Shown: piece by piece, positions 11,174-25,000 of the stretch | How positions within the stretch are numbered: the stretch's first letter is position 1 | Layout: the number at the start of each line of letters is the position of its first letter | DNA from: Amoebophrya sp. A120 | Taxonomy: Eukaryota; Sar; Dinophyceae; Syndiniales; Amoebophryaceae | DNA length: 64,000 bases | Assembly (NCBI GenBank): GCA_905178155.1 | Contig: CAJINV010000013.1 | Location: 176,344 to 240,343, forward strand | Reading direction: 5' to 3' | Position numbers and translations under genes: made by a program | The notes under the pieces: generated by a model | The model's database searches: none | Seen by the model: the letters and a program-made list of their open reading frames with translations, nothing else | What the model was told of the DNA's origin: nothing

Positions 11174-13037
11174 TTAAGGTTGAGCTGGCCAGGCAGGTTG
11201 TGCTCCCTTTGCCTTTGCCACAAAAGCCGGCTGTGCTCCCTTCGCCTTTGCGACGCCCCAGGCAGGGGCCTTCGGCTTCGGCGGTGGTCCTGCTCCCAAA
11301 GGGGGGTCATCTGAAAAATTATTGATGAAGTTCGGTGGAGGTATCGGACGATGATGCTCTTCGTTGAATTGCGCACGAGCCGCATGGATGTTTCCGCCGT
11401 TTTTGGGAGTACGGGAAAACGTATTACGCACAAAGTCCGCGGTATCTCGATCTCCTGGCATCATAAGGTCCCCATACTTCGCAAACTGGTCGGCCTTTGG
11501 TTGCCCATGCGTCAAAGCTATAGCATTCTTCGCCACAGGAAAAGATGTCTTTGCAAGAAACTGAAGTCCAGCTTGCGCGGCCTTAAAACTTATTTTTGGA
11601 GGCGGAGCCGCTTTTTGTGCCACTGAGACAAACGTGTTTGCTTTCGCTGCAAGCGCATAAGCGTTCCAAGCTTGATTAGCTGCTTTCGCAATTGGTGTCT
11701 CCGGCTTATTGCGAACCTGTGGAAGGGTACCAGCCGGGGAATTCCGAGGAACACCATACACGAATCGCTGATCGCCTACACGCAGTGTAAAGTGCGGATC
11801 CCAGTGCGGCTGTAGATTCCAGTGCATATCCAGATGTGCCGGATCTGGACGTGGCTCGCCTTGAGCTTGAATGTGGTCTGCGACCGCATTCAGCATATCT
11901 TGATTTGGGTGCCAAAAAGGTTCACCCCCTGGATCTGGAATCAGTGATGGCGCGCCGCCCTTATAAAAGTTGTGTCGGCGAATCGAGCTGGCAATTGTCA
12001 TCAGCTGCTGGGGGTTATTCCGAATGTGGGCAGCCGTTTTGGCCCGCAGTGGTGCGCCCTTGCCCTGATCCCCGTACACTTGCGCCGCTACTGCGTTGAA
12101 CAAGCAAGCATTCTTGCCGGTGGGCTTTCCGGGGGAAGTGTACCCGTCCCCTACGGCTGCATTCGTTGCCACGTAGTGCCCGGGTTTACCGTCCTTGCCC
12201 TTATAAAATGTGACGTTGCACGGGGCACCGGGAAGGCCCTTGCCGATGGTGGTGAGCACATTCTGGTTCTCGTCGCGCAGCACCACGGGCTGTTGCAGCG
12301 TTTCAGTGAGCGCACCGATGTGGTGGAGGCTCGCCGGCTCCCCGCGGTCCAGGGCTCCCGCGGCATCCATCGCCGAGTCCAGGTCCTGCTGCAGCAGCAT
12401 TTTCCGCATCTTGGCCTGCTCCTTCGGTGAAAATTTCGCCAGTATCGCGGCGTGCTCCGCATTGCGCACCGTGGCGGCGAGCGCCCGGGCCGCTGGCTTG
12501 CCGCTGAACGCCATCGCCTGCTGCGTCTTCGCTTGAAAGATCCGGAGTTCATTATCGACCTTGTCGTCCCACGACTGCCACATTTTGTTGCTCAATCTCC
12601 CGATGCCAAATTGAACCGCGGGCATGATCGCTCCGTTCTGGATCATATCCGTCATTACTCCCGAAGCTCGCTGCGAAATCTCCTCGGCCGTTTTTTCGAC
12701 AGTAACCTCGGAAGTTTGGACTTGCGCCTGCTGTCCATGGGTCGCGTTGAAGTTAGCACCACTACCGCGGGAACTGCCATTTGCGTCCCCAGAGGACGAA
12801 CTGCTGCTATGTGCCTGCTGCTTGCTCGGCGGCACCGCTGCAGACCGTACCTTTTCCAACTGCAGCCTTATGTAGGTATCAACCGTTTCGCCGTCCACTT
12901 CTCGGACCCACAGAGGGGTCGCAGACCACTTCGGCCACTTTTTCTGAGTTTCAATGTTCTCCTGCAACTTGTTCGAAAGTCGCTGCTCGTACTCTTCCTG
13001 GTTCTCATCCTGACGCTTCCCCCCGAACCAGGTAATC
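11174..13037 (-). CDS. SecA-like gene, last exon: OTU-like C-terminal region
   Basis: Begins after a CTCAG acceptor at 13038 and reads ITWFGGKRQDENQEEY, then a Ser/Gln-rich linker, a helical segment (FSPKEQAKMRKMLLQQD), and a block with a possible catalytic His (GKPGHYVATNAA) followed by GKNACLFNAVAAQVYGDQ. The latter resembles the cysteine motif of OTU-type peptidases (consensus near GDGNCLFRAV, with Ala here at one position and His upstream). Inference: an OTU-like or related papain-fold domain in an unusual His-before-Cys order. The tail is Ala/Pro/Lys-rich with a near-duplicate VAKAKGAQPA unit, ending WPAQP at 11174. No polyadenylation signal was identified downstream. Confidence 0.7.
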
Positions 13038-16000
13038 CTGAGAAGTGAGGAGCCATTGAAAGAAGTTTGTGGTCATTACAAATACATGCCTGGCCTTCAA
13101 TATATTAAGTTTGATGTTGCAAAAATTTTCTGACTCATCTAGATGATACGTATTGGGGCATGACTACCTATGGACCAGCGTCTCAACGAAGCAACAAGAA
13201 GCATAGTCGTATACACAGCGTCGTAGTGGTTTTTGATGTAGTTGAAAATCTTCCTGTGTTCGGTTTGCATGGTGTTAGCAGCCCTCTGCAGTGCTGGCCC
13301 AAGTTGGTGGACAATTCCAGTTATCTGCGCTGCTACCTTGCTGATTTCCAAAAGCTGGACGGCCACCTCCAACGGACCTGGAAGGTCTATGGAATGAAAA
13401 AACTTTCTCTCACAGGAATCGGTTTCTCATGGGCGGCGCAGAGCCGTATTTCCGCTCGTTGCAGTGATTGTCAGAAGACTCTGAGAAGACCGATACTTGC
13501 TGGCAGGAGAGAAGACAAAAAAACGCCGGTGCGCTGCGTCACACTTATGCTTCTCATGATCTAGAAAAACCGTACAAAAGCATCACAGCGCGGTCACTCT
13601 TCCTCTCCTTTTGCAGACAGAGAAAAACTTGTAATGAGAGCAGGTTTTCATGTGAAGATACGAAGTGCCTTTGCAACGTTTCCGATGTAAGTTTTGATTC
13701 CGTTGGCCAGCTCGCGATTCCCGATGCTGTCGCCCGCCATCGTAGTCAGCTGTTGCTCCGGGTCGATCTCCGGGGAGAGAAGGGATTCGACAGCTTGAGT
13801 CAGCTTCTGGCGGTAAAAGCGGTTTCCAGCCGCGCCATCCACTTTCATCAACTCGCCCACTGCGGGCGAGCTTGTAAGAGTTCTGTACACGTCCGGCTTT
13901 AAATGCTCGTTGATTATCCTTTTCACGATCGGGCCAGCGCCCTCGGCAACCATCACTGCCGCTACGTGCGTAAAGGCCTCCTTCACTGCCGCTTGGACGT
14001 ATCCTGTGTAAAACCGTCCCCACGCCATGCTACTGCAAAACACTTTTCCTCCCCCTGTGCCAGCTGCCGCAGAGCCGATCCTCGTCATGCAAATCTACAC
14101 TCCCAGTCCCACTCCCACAATTTGCTTCATGCAGCTTCCGATGATAGTCATTTTCTAGCTGTGTTTGGAAATTTTAATTTACCACGATTACTACGAGGCG
14201 CAACTCCAGTTTTCATGCGCGAGTTCCGACCCTCGCGGAATTGTCTAGTAGTTACTTATCCATCTTGAGTATATGGTGGGGACGTTTTTACACAGGATAG
14301 GATGCCGGCCTTCGCTACGAGTTTTGCGCCGAGTACCAAGGCCTCCTTCGTGAACTCCAAGGCTCCTTGCAGGCCAGCGGCGGCGACCTGGGCTGCGGTG
14401 TTGAGCGCGGAGGCCCCGGCAGTAAGCAAGCTGACGCTGATCGACACCGCTTTGTTGATCCCCCATTGCGCCCAGGAAAACGATCGATTGATCACAATGT
14501 CCCTGACGGCTGTGATCATATCAGCGATGCCTTCGCATATCAGACTCGTGGCCAGGTTGCAGCCCCCGAAAATTGCCAAAACGGTGCCGCCCACCATTTG
14601 GGAGACCGCGATCGTCGTCATACCAGCAAAGTCCCACCAGTTTATCGGGGGCTTGGTGTCAAGCTGAAATACGCCAATCAGTCCCCATTCCTCGTGCAGT
14701 CGCAATTCGTGCTGCCCATGTATCCCAATGAAACCTCCCCCCTCCTCATACTTCAACGGGAATGCTACGTGCTGCTGTTGCGTGTGCAAAAATCATCTCT
14801 GTCTTGCGGCAAGGGGTCGCAGGCTTTTTTTCACCGGTGCTATTTATTGAGTCTGTCGGTCGACGTGTAGCAGCTTCTTCACCTGTTACGCGTCTCAGAG
14901 GTGCTTATCTGCTGTAGGCTGAAACGCGTATACAGAATGCCAGTATAATGCTCCCTGTTCTCCCGCTTTCTCACTAATCACAGCTGACTTTACTTACTTA
15001 GCTTTTCACCGGCACAGTTTAAGTAAGTACTATTTGTGGCTACAGATAAGCATCAGCATCAAAACTTTCCGCGTTGACGAGTATGAGATGGGGAAATTAT
15101 GCCCATGTTAAAATGCTTTTCGTCGGGTTATAAACGTGAAAGGTTTTTCCCTGAAAAAGGCACTCAATCAAGTTTCGCCGGGACACAACTTTCCAGGAAA
15201 GCGCTTGCTGTGAGAACAGGAGAGGTGATTCTCGTTCGGTCTCTTGCGACGAATAGAAAACCTTGAAGCAAGGAAAATCAATGGAAGAATATATCGCGTC
15301 GCGGTTTGATGCAGGCAGTGCTGTGAGTACTTTGCTTTGAATGAAAAACAGCTAGCCTCCTCTTCGTTTTGATGAACGGAACTGTTTCCGATGGTTTCCG
15401 ATGCGCCACACAGCTGCGCCTGAACTACTTTCGTGTTTTTAATACATGACAAAACATCACAAGATTGGGCATTTGGGTGGAGGAAAAAGCACATCTGTAT
15501 TTTTCGTCTTCGTAGTTCACAGGGACCCACAAGTCTGTCGAACCCCAATTTAGGCGACGCGATTGATCCCAGTGACAGCTCGTGGTTGTTCCGACGGGCC
15601 CACTCAAGCAGTCCAAGCGTTCGTTTTTCATATTGGGTTTTCTTCTGACTGTCGTTCTCGGTGTCCTCCCGGTCCTTCTTCAGATCTTCCAGTTTTCCTT
15701 CGACGTCTTCTTTCTGCTTTTGCAGGTTCTCACGCGTTTCCTTCTTGGTTTCCAAGTCCAAGGCCCACATCAGCTCGTCTGGCGGTACATTGCACAGATG
15801 GGGATACTCTTGCGTCTTGTCGTCGCTCAAAGTTACGCTTTCCTGCCCGAGGCGCTTTCCAAACTCTTTTCGCTGGTCCACAGATATGTCTTCTGCCTCG
15901 CGAATTTCTTTTTCGACCTCTCGCAGCCTCTCGGTGACTTCGGCCAAAGCTTCGCCCAGCCCTGCCTGTCTCTTGTCAAAGTCGGCATTGGGGTCTCCCA

Positions 16001-19000
16001 TCACATTCCGAATTTGGGCCGCCATGCCATGATAGATACTGATATGTGTATCCTACAAAAAAACGACCGTGTGATGAACTAGCAGCGTCGCGGAACAGAA
16101 TGAAACAAATTGACATTCATCAGATTTCATGCCAAAAAATGACGGAGTGTACAGATATAAATGAAAATGCCGAGGCCAAAGTTGCGAGGGCGTGAGAGCG
16201 TCTTCCCGTTTGTGAAAAAGTGTACCCCGAGTGACATTCCATGGCATTGTCATGATGCATACCCACCTGTAACTGAGGGAATCAAAGCTTTTGCGCCGTC
16301 GCCGCAAGCAGCTTCGGACACAGGAGATCTACATGCGGACGCATTGTCTTGTCATGCCGAGCGATGTTGCGCCGCTGCTGGTCTCACACAAAGACCAACT
16401 ACACCAGACACGGGTTCTTTCTCGGATAATGATGATTGTATTCTTGTGCGAGCTTCCCCTTTGTGCAGTCGACGTTTTTTCCTCTGATGACCTCCATGAG
16501 CGACACTTGCAAATCTTGAGCACATTTTTCGGTAATGATTCTGATCGCTTTCGGAAAGACCTTTTCGCACGCGGAGTCGTGCTCAGTCTCGTCCTTCCCA
16601 TACCGTCCCAGATGCGCGATCCCACGACTGTACCAGGCCTGCGCGCACATGCCGCCGCTGCAGTTGGCTGCGCACTCTTCGTCCCGATCGCAAGCCACGC
16701 CGAGCAGCTCTAATGCGCGGTCGAACTTGCGGTCCGTGATCGCCTTGTTTGCTTCTGCTAACAGAAAGTAGGGGTTGGGCGCGAGGGGGTACGTGTTTCT
16801 AGGGGTACGCGGGTCGTCCCGGGACGCCAGGACTCTGGAAACGAAATCGGTTTCGAAGAACTGCAAAGCATCGTCGCCGACGTAGTCGGGGGCCGCTCGT
16901 TTTTGAAATTCCGCACTGTTGGTGGCCATCCACATTCCGAACTGCTCCTCCACACCAAGCCGGTCCGGCGATTTCCACTCGTCGCCCTTCGGTCCCGTCT
17001 TCGGACATACCTGAACATGGCGCTTCCTAAGCGGGTATGGAAAGGAAAAGCAGTTTGTTGATTTTCTGTAGTCCGATCACTAGAATGAAACGTGCCAGGT
17101 TCATTCGGCAATCATTCGCTCGCCCACGTGTCTTGTTCATCCAAAAACTGCTCCAACAGGAAAATCGCTTTTTGAAAATAAATTCTGCGATTCAATATAA
17201 ACATGTCATCGAAATGCTGATATTCGCTACTTTACATGAGTTGTATCCGTTCATTTGTGCTTCTAGTAAATGATACATACATCATGAAGTGACTTGTTCT
17301 AATTCCACGGTCGTAGCGAAGTCTGGCGCTCGTGCTCTCACTGGACTTTGGAGGACGAATATGCTCACATACTGCTTTTCCACAATGTACCTCAAGCTCG
17401 TCCAGAAATTGCATCCAGCGGTCAAACATTCGGTCGCGCTGTAGGATTACGCTAATTTGTTTCGGGCCGTCGCGGATAACGCGTCGTTGGCCGATATCTC
17501 GCTTGTCAGAAATGTAGCTCATCCCCCCATCCGGGCCCAACCGATCATGGCGCCCAGGAATGTCCGCACCAGGCAACCCTCCTCCGCTAAGTATCAACTG
17601 CGCTGTGCCTCTGTTTCCCGTGCGGGAGGTGCGACCAACATTTTGTTGTTGGACCCGGTCGTTCAGGGGGCGGAAGGTGATGATGACGTGCAAGCCTCCG
17701 TTCTTCTCGACCTCGTCGGTGAGGTTGATATCCGTGCCGCGACCTGCGATGTTGGTTGCCACAATAATGGTGCCGGGCTCGAGTTTTCGTTTCTGGTCGC
17801 CAGACCCTGCCGCCGCTGCTCGTTCGGATTGTTCCGTGTAGAGGGACAGCTGCAGCGCAGCGTCGGTTGCGGTGAGTACGTCTTGGGGATTCGGTTCGTC
17901 AATCTTCTTTGTAAACTGGTTATGAAACTTCTTAGCAACTTTTAAGGATTTGCAAATCACCAGGACGGCGCGCCCTAGTTTTGCCTGCACCAAAGTCTGC
18001 TGCAGAACGGCTTCCGTCCACGCCTTTTCTGTGGTATGGAAAATTCCGCGGAGCATGTGAAACTGCTTTGACTTGAAGCCTGGCACAAAGAAAAAGTCCA
18101 ACTTGTAGGTGTCGCCCAGAAAGTCACTCGTCTCTGCATCGCCAAGCGTCCCCGTGAGGCCGAAGATCTTCTCGTACTTTTTGAAAAATCCAGCATTGGA
18201 CACGTAATTCGTCGTGAATCCATTTGAGGTGATCGTCAGGCCGTGCTTAAGTTGCAAGAACTGGGCGAGACCGCCGGTGTACTGTGAGGTGTCTGAGATA
18301 CACCCTGTGTTCGTACTGTCAATCAACTCGAGCTTGATCTCTCCCGGTCCGTTCTTCAACCTGTAATGCTCCTCCGGTTCCAAACGGTACATGGCATCCA
18401 CCGACGCTAATGCCCACTGAACGATTCCTGCGCGAATGATGTAGTCTCGATGGTGCCTCATGTGATGAATCCGTGGAACTGGCTTAGCGTCTGGCTTTCC
18501 GGGATCGTCCGCGTCTGCATAGGGAGGCGAAAAGTGTCCGCACTGCAGAAAACACAAAATATGACCCTGCTGCTGCTGTTCAAAGAAACAGTGCGTTGCA
18601 AATCTTGTATGCAATGCAAGCAAAGAACTACAGCGTTGCTGTGCAGCTTTCGCACATACACAGGTAGTACAGTGACTTTGCTATATATCTTCATCTGCAT
18701 CTGGATTTTTATATAGACATACATGGCTGGTAGCTCATCCTCATGGACCTGCTTGTGCGATTGAGTTCGCTCCCGTGTCAGGACCAAACTTCTCCTATCG
18801 CCGTGAATAGAAATGGGAGATAGACGAGCACTTTGCGAAAGAAAAAAGTACTTATTTTGTTTTAAAGCTATGGAGACACTTTTCTGTCTGGTACTTCAGC
18901 TTCCTTTCTCATTTCATCAGGTAGCTTTTTGCCAGGCAGTAAGCTGTTCTCGTGGTATTCAAAGTCGCGGACGCCCTGCCGCAACATGGCTTCAATTTTC

Positions 19001-22000
19001 TGGCTCAGGTAATTTGTCCAATCTTTGTACAGAGGCTTTTTACTGGTGTCTGTCGGATCTAGGCCCAGATGCTCGATGGGAGTGATTTGCTGTAACACGA
19101 CGTCGTCTGGGTCAACGTCACTCTCCGGGCCTGCGCCACTAGTCGAAGAGCTTCCGGGCGAGCCTGCCGGTGCCGGAGAGCTAGAGCCTTGGCTGGCCTT
19201 GACTACTTTCTTCCATTCCTTCTTGAATGCCATCCAATCGTTCCCGCAAGGCGGGAACTGCGGGTGAAGCTCAAAAGTTAATGTTCCGTACCCAGGAACG
19301 TCGAACTGCGTCTGTGCAGCGGAAAAAACTCCTACTGATATCGTGGCATCCTCGCCCACAACCAACTTTTTGCGAGTTGGCATCCTCGATGATTTTTTCC
19401 CCCATGCAGACATGCGGAGCAAATGACAGCAGCAAGAAATTGCAAATGGGCAAAGGGCAGAAGAAGTCGTTTTCGCGGAGTGCGGAAATTGAGTGACGTA
19501 ACATGCATTACGTGGAAAAAACACGACAAATCAATAGGAATGAATGATATATCTATCATGACAGGTTCTCTCAAATCCTCGCGTGCTGCGGGACTCGATT
19601 AAATTGAAACTGTGGTTGTGGTGCGCACGGATAAATATCCACTGATGTCCACACAATATCGCTCGTTTTGTTACCTTGCATATGTGTAAGTTCTTTTTGG
19701 CGTTGAGCATTATGCCCCAGGCAACTGTGATGAAATTTTGTAGGTAGTGCGCCCCCGGTGCAGAGCTGCCTATGAGAGCCTGCGACCCCTTGCCGTCCAC
19801 CATTAGCGAATCGCTCTCGTCTATGATGGCCACTTGGTACGGACGCATCTCGGCACCTCGACCTCCGCCTTCCTGATGCTCTTCTGCAAAGCGGTAGCGA
19901 AGGTCCGCAAACTGAAACTGGGCGGCGTCTCCATAGACAATGCGGCTCCCCCAGCTTGTGTTTTCACCAATAGCAGGCGCCGAAAAACCAAATAGACCGA
20001 AAAACTCTTTCATTTCCTCGGCAGCCGGCTTTGCTAGCTCCTCAGACGCTGTAATAATGTCCACCGTCTGATTTCGGAGCGCCAGGATTGCTGCAAGAAT
20101 TGCTACAATCATAGTTTTGCCCTCGCCGGTTGGTACCTGACCAAGCCGCCCAACAGCAGCCGGACGGCTTTGCCCGGGAGCTGGGCCGGCAGGCCGCGGG
20201 CCACGAGCAGACACGCGTCGGCGTTTCCGCGCGTTATATATTGGTCCCTGAAAGGGTATTTCCATTACCTGTGCGCTGTCTAGATGAACTCGGCAAGGCT
20301 GGGAGAAGTCTGGCAGGATCCCCGATCCGACCTCGTTTCACCTGGTCGGTCGGATCAGTGGGAGAAGCTGGTGCGGTCTGCATGACAGTGTCCGACGAGG
20401 ACGCGTTCGCTGGTCCCACGGGCTGCTGCGCGTTGCTACTTTGTCCTGGCGCCGCTCCCGCATTCCCGCTCTCCATCGTTGCGTCTTCCTCTTCGTGCTG
20501 CAGATTCAGTTTCTCAAACGCATCGAGCTGTGCGAGTATAGCGAAGAGCTGCGTGGCGCGGGGTCTTTTGCCTCCATTGGTCTTCGCAAAACCCTCGCAA
20601 ACTACCGCGATAACCTCGTAAATGTTTACCTGGCTGCTGTCCTCCCTGGAGCGCCGCTTAACTTCCGCAGCCCAGGGTGCCCAGCCGGTGAAGCCCCGCA
20701 GTCGCTGGCCGGGGAGGACGGTTTGGTCCGCGTCAAGGACCTTCTGTCGTTGGCGTACCAGGTGCTCGGACGCGCTGGTTAGCAGCGGTGCTGCAGAACT
20801 CGTGGGATTCCGGAGGGCTTGCTCTTGGATGCTATCCGCGGCTTGCTGCGCCGTGAGCTCTACACCCCCAGGAAAGGCGACTTTGACGAAGCGCTCGTGC
20901 AGCTGTCGGATCCACACGTCGCTTGGCTTCTGGCGGAGAAACTGCGTGACTGTCTTGTGCTCATTGCGGACCTGCTGCAGTGCTATCGGTGTTGGTGCAT
21001 CTTGGTGAGGACTTTTGAAATCGTGATCAAGAACGTCCCAATCTACGGAGAACTGGTAGTCCAGAAGCAGCTGTAGCGTTCGTTGCGCTGTCAGCAGCGG
21101 GGCCGCCGCGGTCTTGAATCGGTCCACAACGAGCAGCACCTCTTGGAGTGGCCAAACGCGAAGCAGCGCCGAAGCCAAATTGGTGATATCCTCCTGTGCT
21201 TTCTTGGCAATATCCTCATTAGCATTCAGTGCCCTCCAACCGCGGAGCCGGATTTGCAGGACCTCCTCCGCCACCCGAAGACACGCCCACTTCATCCATG
21301 TCCTATTTCGACCGTCAGGCCTCGCTGCAGAAGCTGCAATGGTCTTGATGAAGGTCGTGCCGTGCAGCAAGGTTGCGTGTGTGGAGAGAAGCTGAAAAAA
21401 ATCACCCGCCTCAGCTAGCCCGCTTGGCGAGGCCACCGCCTTCGAGAATGTTATGAAACTTTAGAGAACAAATTGCCCCACTAGTGCTTCTCGCGCTTTG
21501 CTTTTGTGTGTTCTGATAAACGATCGAACATATGCTTGGCAGACACGTTGCTTGTATCATGCTAAGGAGATCAAATCGTGGTCGATATGCTAGTAGCCAT
21601 GAAGACATGCAATCGAGTTGTACAGGGCTGAATTTCATTTTGCAAAAAGACACACAGTACGGGAGCAGATAGAGCAAAATGGTTTAATTGCCGTTTGCAT
21701 AAGAACATCCTCCAAGCTAGAAGTGTTTTCGAAGGTGAAAAAGAGGTTTTCGGTGGGCGTCGTCGACACGTGAGCGTCCTTCCAATCACATATGGCACTG
21801 TGCATCCGCCCAAGCGTAGCACTGTCGGGTCGAAGCACACGCAGCTGGTCCGCGAGCCAGTTCAGCTGCAGTCCCGGCAGTGGCGAGGCCTCGTGCCAGC
21901 GCCGCAAAATGAGTTTCGCGTTTGCTAAGACTCCCCGGTCTGGGGAGACGTCCAGAAGCGTGAATGCCTGCGCGAGCGTGCTGAAGTCGCGGACTGCAGG

Positions 22001-25000
22001 AACTGTTTTTACGGTACTAGGTTCAGCCCCCGTGGCGGATTTCGATACTGCGACGTTATTTGAACTTGCAGATGCCGCAGGGCTTGGTGAGGATGTCGAA
22101 CTACTAGCGGTTCCACTTGAGGAGCTAGAAGAGGAAGAAGGCGTGGCTGGGGGAGGAACTGCCCCATTCTTGTGTGGTGCCGGGGCCGGGCTCGTTGACT
22201 CCACGGCTACACTCACGTTTGCCCAGTTTCCGATCAGCTCGATGATCTCCTCCAGATGGTCTACGGCACAGCGTAGGCGTCTGCTTTGTGCTGCGTGGTC
22301 CCTGCAAATGCGCTCGTAGACATGGGCAATCAGAGTTGTCCAAGCCGCGTTCATTTCCCGAAATCCGGACTTCTCCACTGCATGCTCGGTTGCAGGAAGC
22401 TTGTTTCTTGCGAAAACGGACCCAAAAACGAAGCGAAACTGGTACTCCAAGGAAAGGTACTGCATGTGATCCGGATCGCTGGGTGCTGGTTTTGCAGCCG
22501 GCGCTGCCCCGTTAGATGCGCTATTTGCAGCTTGTTGCGGCGATGCAGGAGCCGCCACTTGCGGCAGAAACCGCTGTGACAGGTACGCATCCGGTAATGC
22601 AAACGACAACCTTTGTACGTGATAGATGAGTAATTTCAGAGAGGTACACATCCAAGGGCGGCCACAACAGAGCCTGGCATCAATCCCCCGGACCGATGAG
22701 AGGGGTCTTGTTTTTGCACCGGCGCATGAAAGCAACTCTTCCCTGAAAGCAGATTCGTGGTCATCCCTATTGCAAAATATTAGATACCATGAGTGTAGTA
22801 GGTCTTCGAATGGCTCTATCGTGTGATGCGCATGAAGCCTTTATACATGAAGGTCCGTTGAAAAATTCACAACAAGCACAAGGCGTCGCTTCCATATCGG
22901 TGGCTGTTTGTTTACACCCCTCACAATTCGCATACTCAGCGTTCTTTGCAGGGTGTAACGCTGAAAACTGTTTGCGTCACCTTCCCGAAGTTGAAATACA
23001 TAGGGAAGTGCTGTTATCTGACCTCAGCGGAAATATCGCTGCATATGCTACCAGCAAAGCATGCAATATGCAAATTTGCCAAGAATAATTCTGTGTAAAA
23101 GTACTTACATCAAACTGCAGGGCGAAACACACATAGCCGCAGAGCCTCCGGGGCTCGGACAGCGCACTCTGCTGACCGAGCGATCCGATGCGCTCGTCCG
23201 ACTGCTTCAGAAAGATATAGCACATACTTAACCGTGACGCATGCAGTTTTATCCTGATCCATGAAAGCGAGGTCCGAAGTCGAGGAAGGAAACGCTAACA
23301 AGTTTCGTGATCATACACAAGATACCACATCCACCACGTGCGCGTCGGGCCACAGTGTGCTTGCTGACCTTCAATTTCTTCGCGCCGCTCGGCCTCCGGC
23401 AGCAGAACTGCAGAGTGGTGCACCACTTTTTCCGCACCGACTGGCAGCTCGCGCAACAGGTAGACCTGGAAAGGTTTCTTGTCCTGGGAAACGGGTACCG
23501 AAGGGGAATGCTTCGCCTCGGCGACGCGCCACTTCCTCGGCACCTGGTCACCATCCGCCTCCCACACAACAAATTGGATCCCGGGCATGTCCTCTGCCAG
23601 TGCCTGCAAACTTTGTGCATCCAATGCACCGCTGGAATCCATATCGTTCAGCGTCTCTATGTTGGCGTGATGCCGGACCCGCAGACCCTGCACCGCTTGG
23701 GCCCGAAGCGTGCGTGCCGCGTGCTCGAGCTCCTCCGGGAACTGCAGTGAGGCCAACACCTCTTCTTCCCAAGTTGTCAGGTTCTCCTTTTCGTCTAGAA
23801 GTACTCGCAGACGCAAAAGCTGGTCGGCAATCGCGCGGAAACTGGCCTGGGGATCTCCTGGTGTAGCAGAATCAGCAAGACGAATTACCAGGAAGTCGCT
23901 GGCAAGACGTTGCGCACCGACATGAACGCCGTCTGTGCCAGCACTTTGGGCACTTTGCTGGGGGGGCTGATTGCAGGCCGGCGCTGCAGCTGAGCCTTTC
24001 GCTAGCAATTCCCACACAGAAGACCAGTGCGTCTTCAGAAAGTCCGTGTTTTCTTCTTCGTCCGCCGCCGGAAATTTCGTGCTGGAACCTTTCTCGGAGT
24101 TTTGCGCATCCGCTTCCTTTTTCACCCTCGCTTCCTGCTCCCGCAGAATGCTTACGTGTAACTTTCGGAGCTTGGTTTCGGCAACGAGGTCGCCGACGGC
24201 TTCGTGCTCAAAAACGGCAAACGCGTGCAGGCGTGCGTGCGGCTCAAAACGTGCTTCCGTTTCGCACACAAACTTCAAGGCAGCAAAAACGGGTCCTGTG
24301 CGAAACTCCGCGTAAACTGAGGGAGCCCCGCTATTGGCGGACTGCAGCATATGAAGTGCAAAGCTCGGCCAGTGCTAATCTCTGTTATGCATCGGTCCGG
24401 TGTGGTGCATGTGCTCACTACTGATCGTACTACATTATCCTGTATTAGAAGCGTTGCGAGTCTGTTTTTTTTTTCTACAATTAAGCCAGAACCACATCAC
24501 AAAGATTGGCTACAAGGTCCGACCTGTATTCATTTGGATAGCGTGCAAGAACGACCAGCAAACCCACGAGGCCGGAAATAAGGGTAGGGAAAAGACCAAC
24601 GAGTCCCTCCACCTCCGTCGTCTTTGTCCGTGCAACTGAATTATCTGGCGGCGCGCCCCCCCCGTTGGGCTGCGCACCCGGTTCTTGTTCGGACTCTTCC
24701 ATGAGGGCGCTAAGCTTTGTGAAAGCGATTTGCAGACGGCTTCTGTGTCGCAGCCGGGATAGTTTGAGCTGGAAGCGCTTGAATAAAGAAGATCCGTTCT
24801 CAGAAGCCGCTGCTTCCTCAAGAAGGCGCTTTTCATGTGCGCCGTCCAGGGATCCCGCGGAGGAGAGTAGTTGTCCAATCGCGGTGGCAGATGACTTTTC
24901 AAGCTGCAGCTTGCCTTCGCACGAGAAGCAGAGGTGCATCAGGCTCGCTGCGAAGCCGGGTAGAAACAGCATGAATGACAGAAATGGGGTCATTGCATCT

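Noticed and set aside
12452-13048. 198-codon plus-strand frame, and similar long plus-strand frames at 20130-20621, 22-24 kb and 25751-26542
   Set aside because: Shadows of the GC-rich minus-strand exons; residue use is Arg/Ser/Ala-rich and no domain is seen.
23326-23500. Second OTU-like domain from VVHHSAVLLP
   Set aside because: No matching Cys motif (GDGNCLF-like) is found in the same exon or its neighbours.
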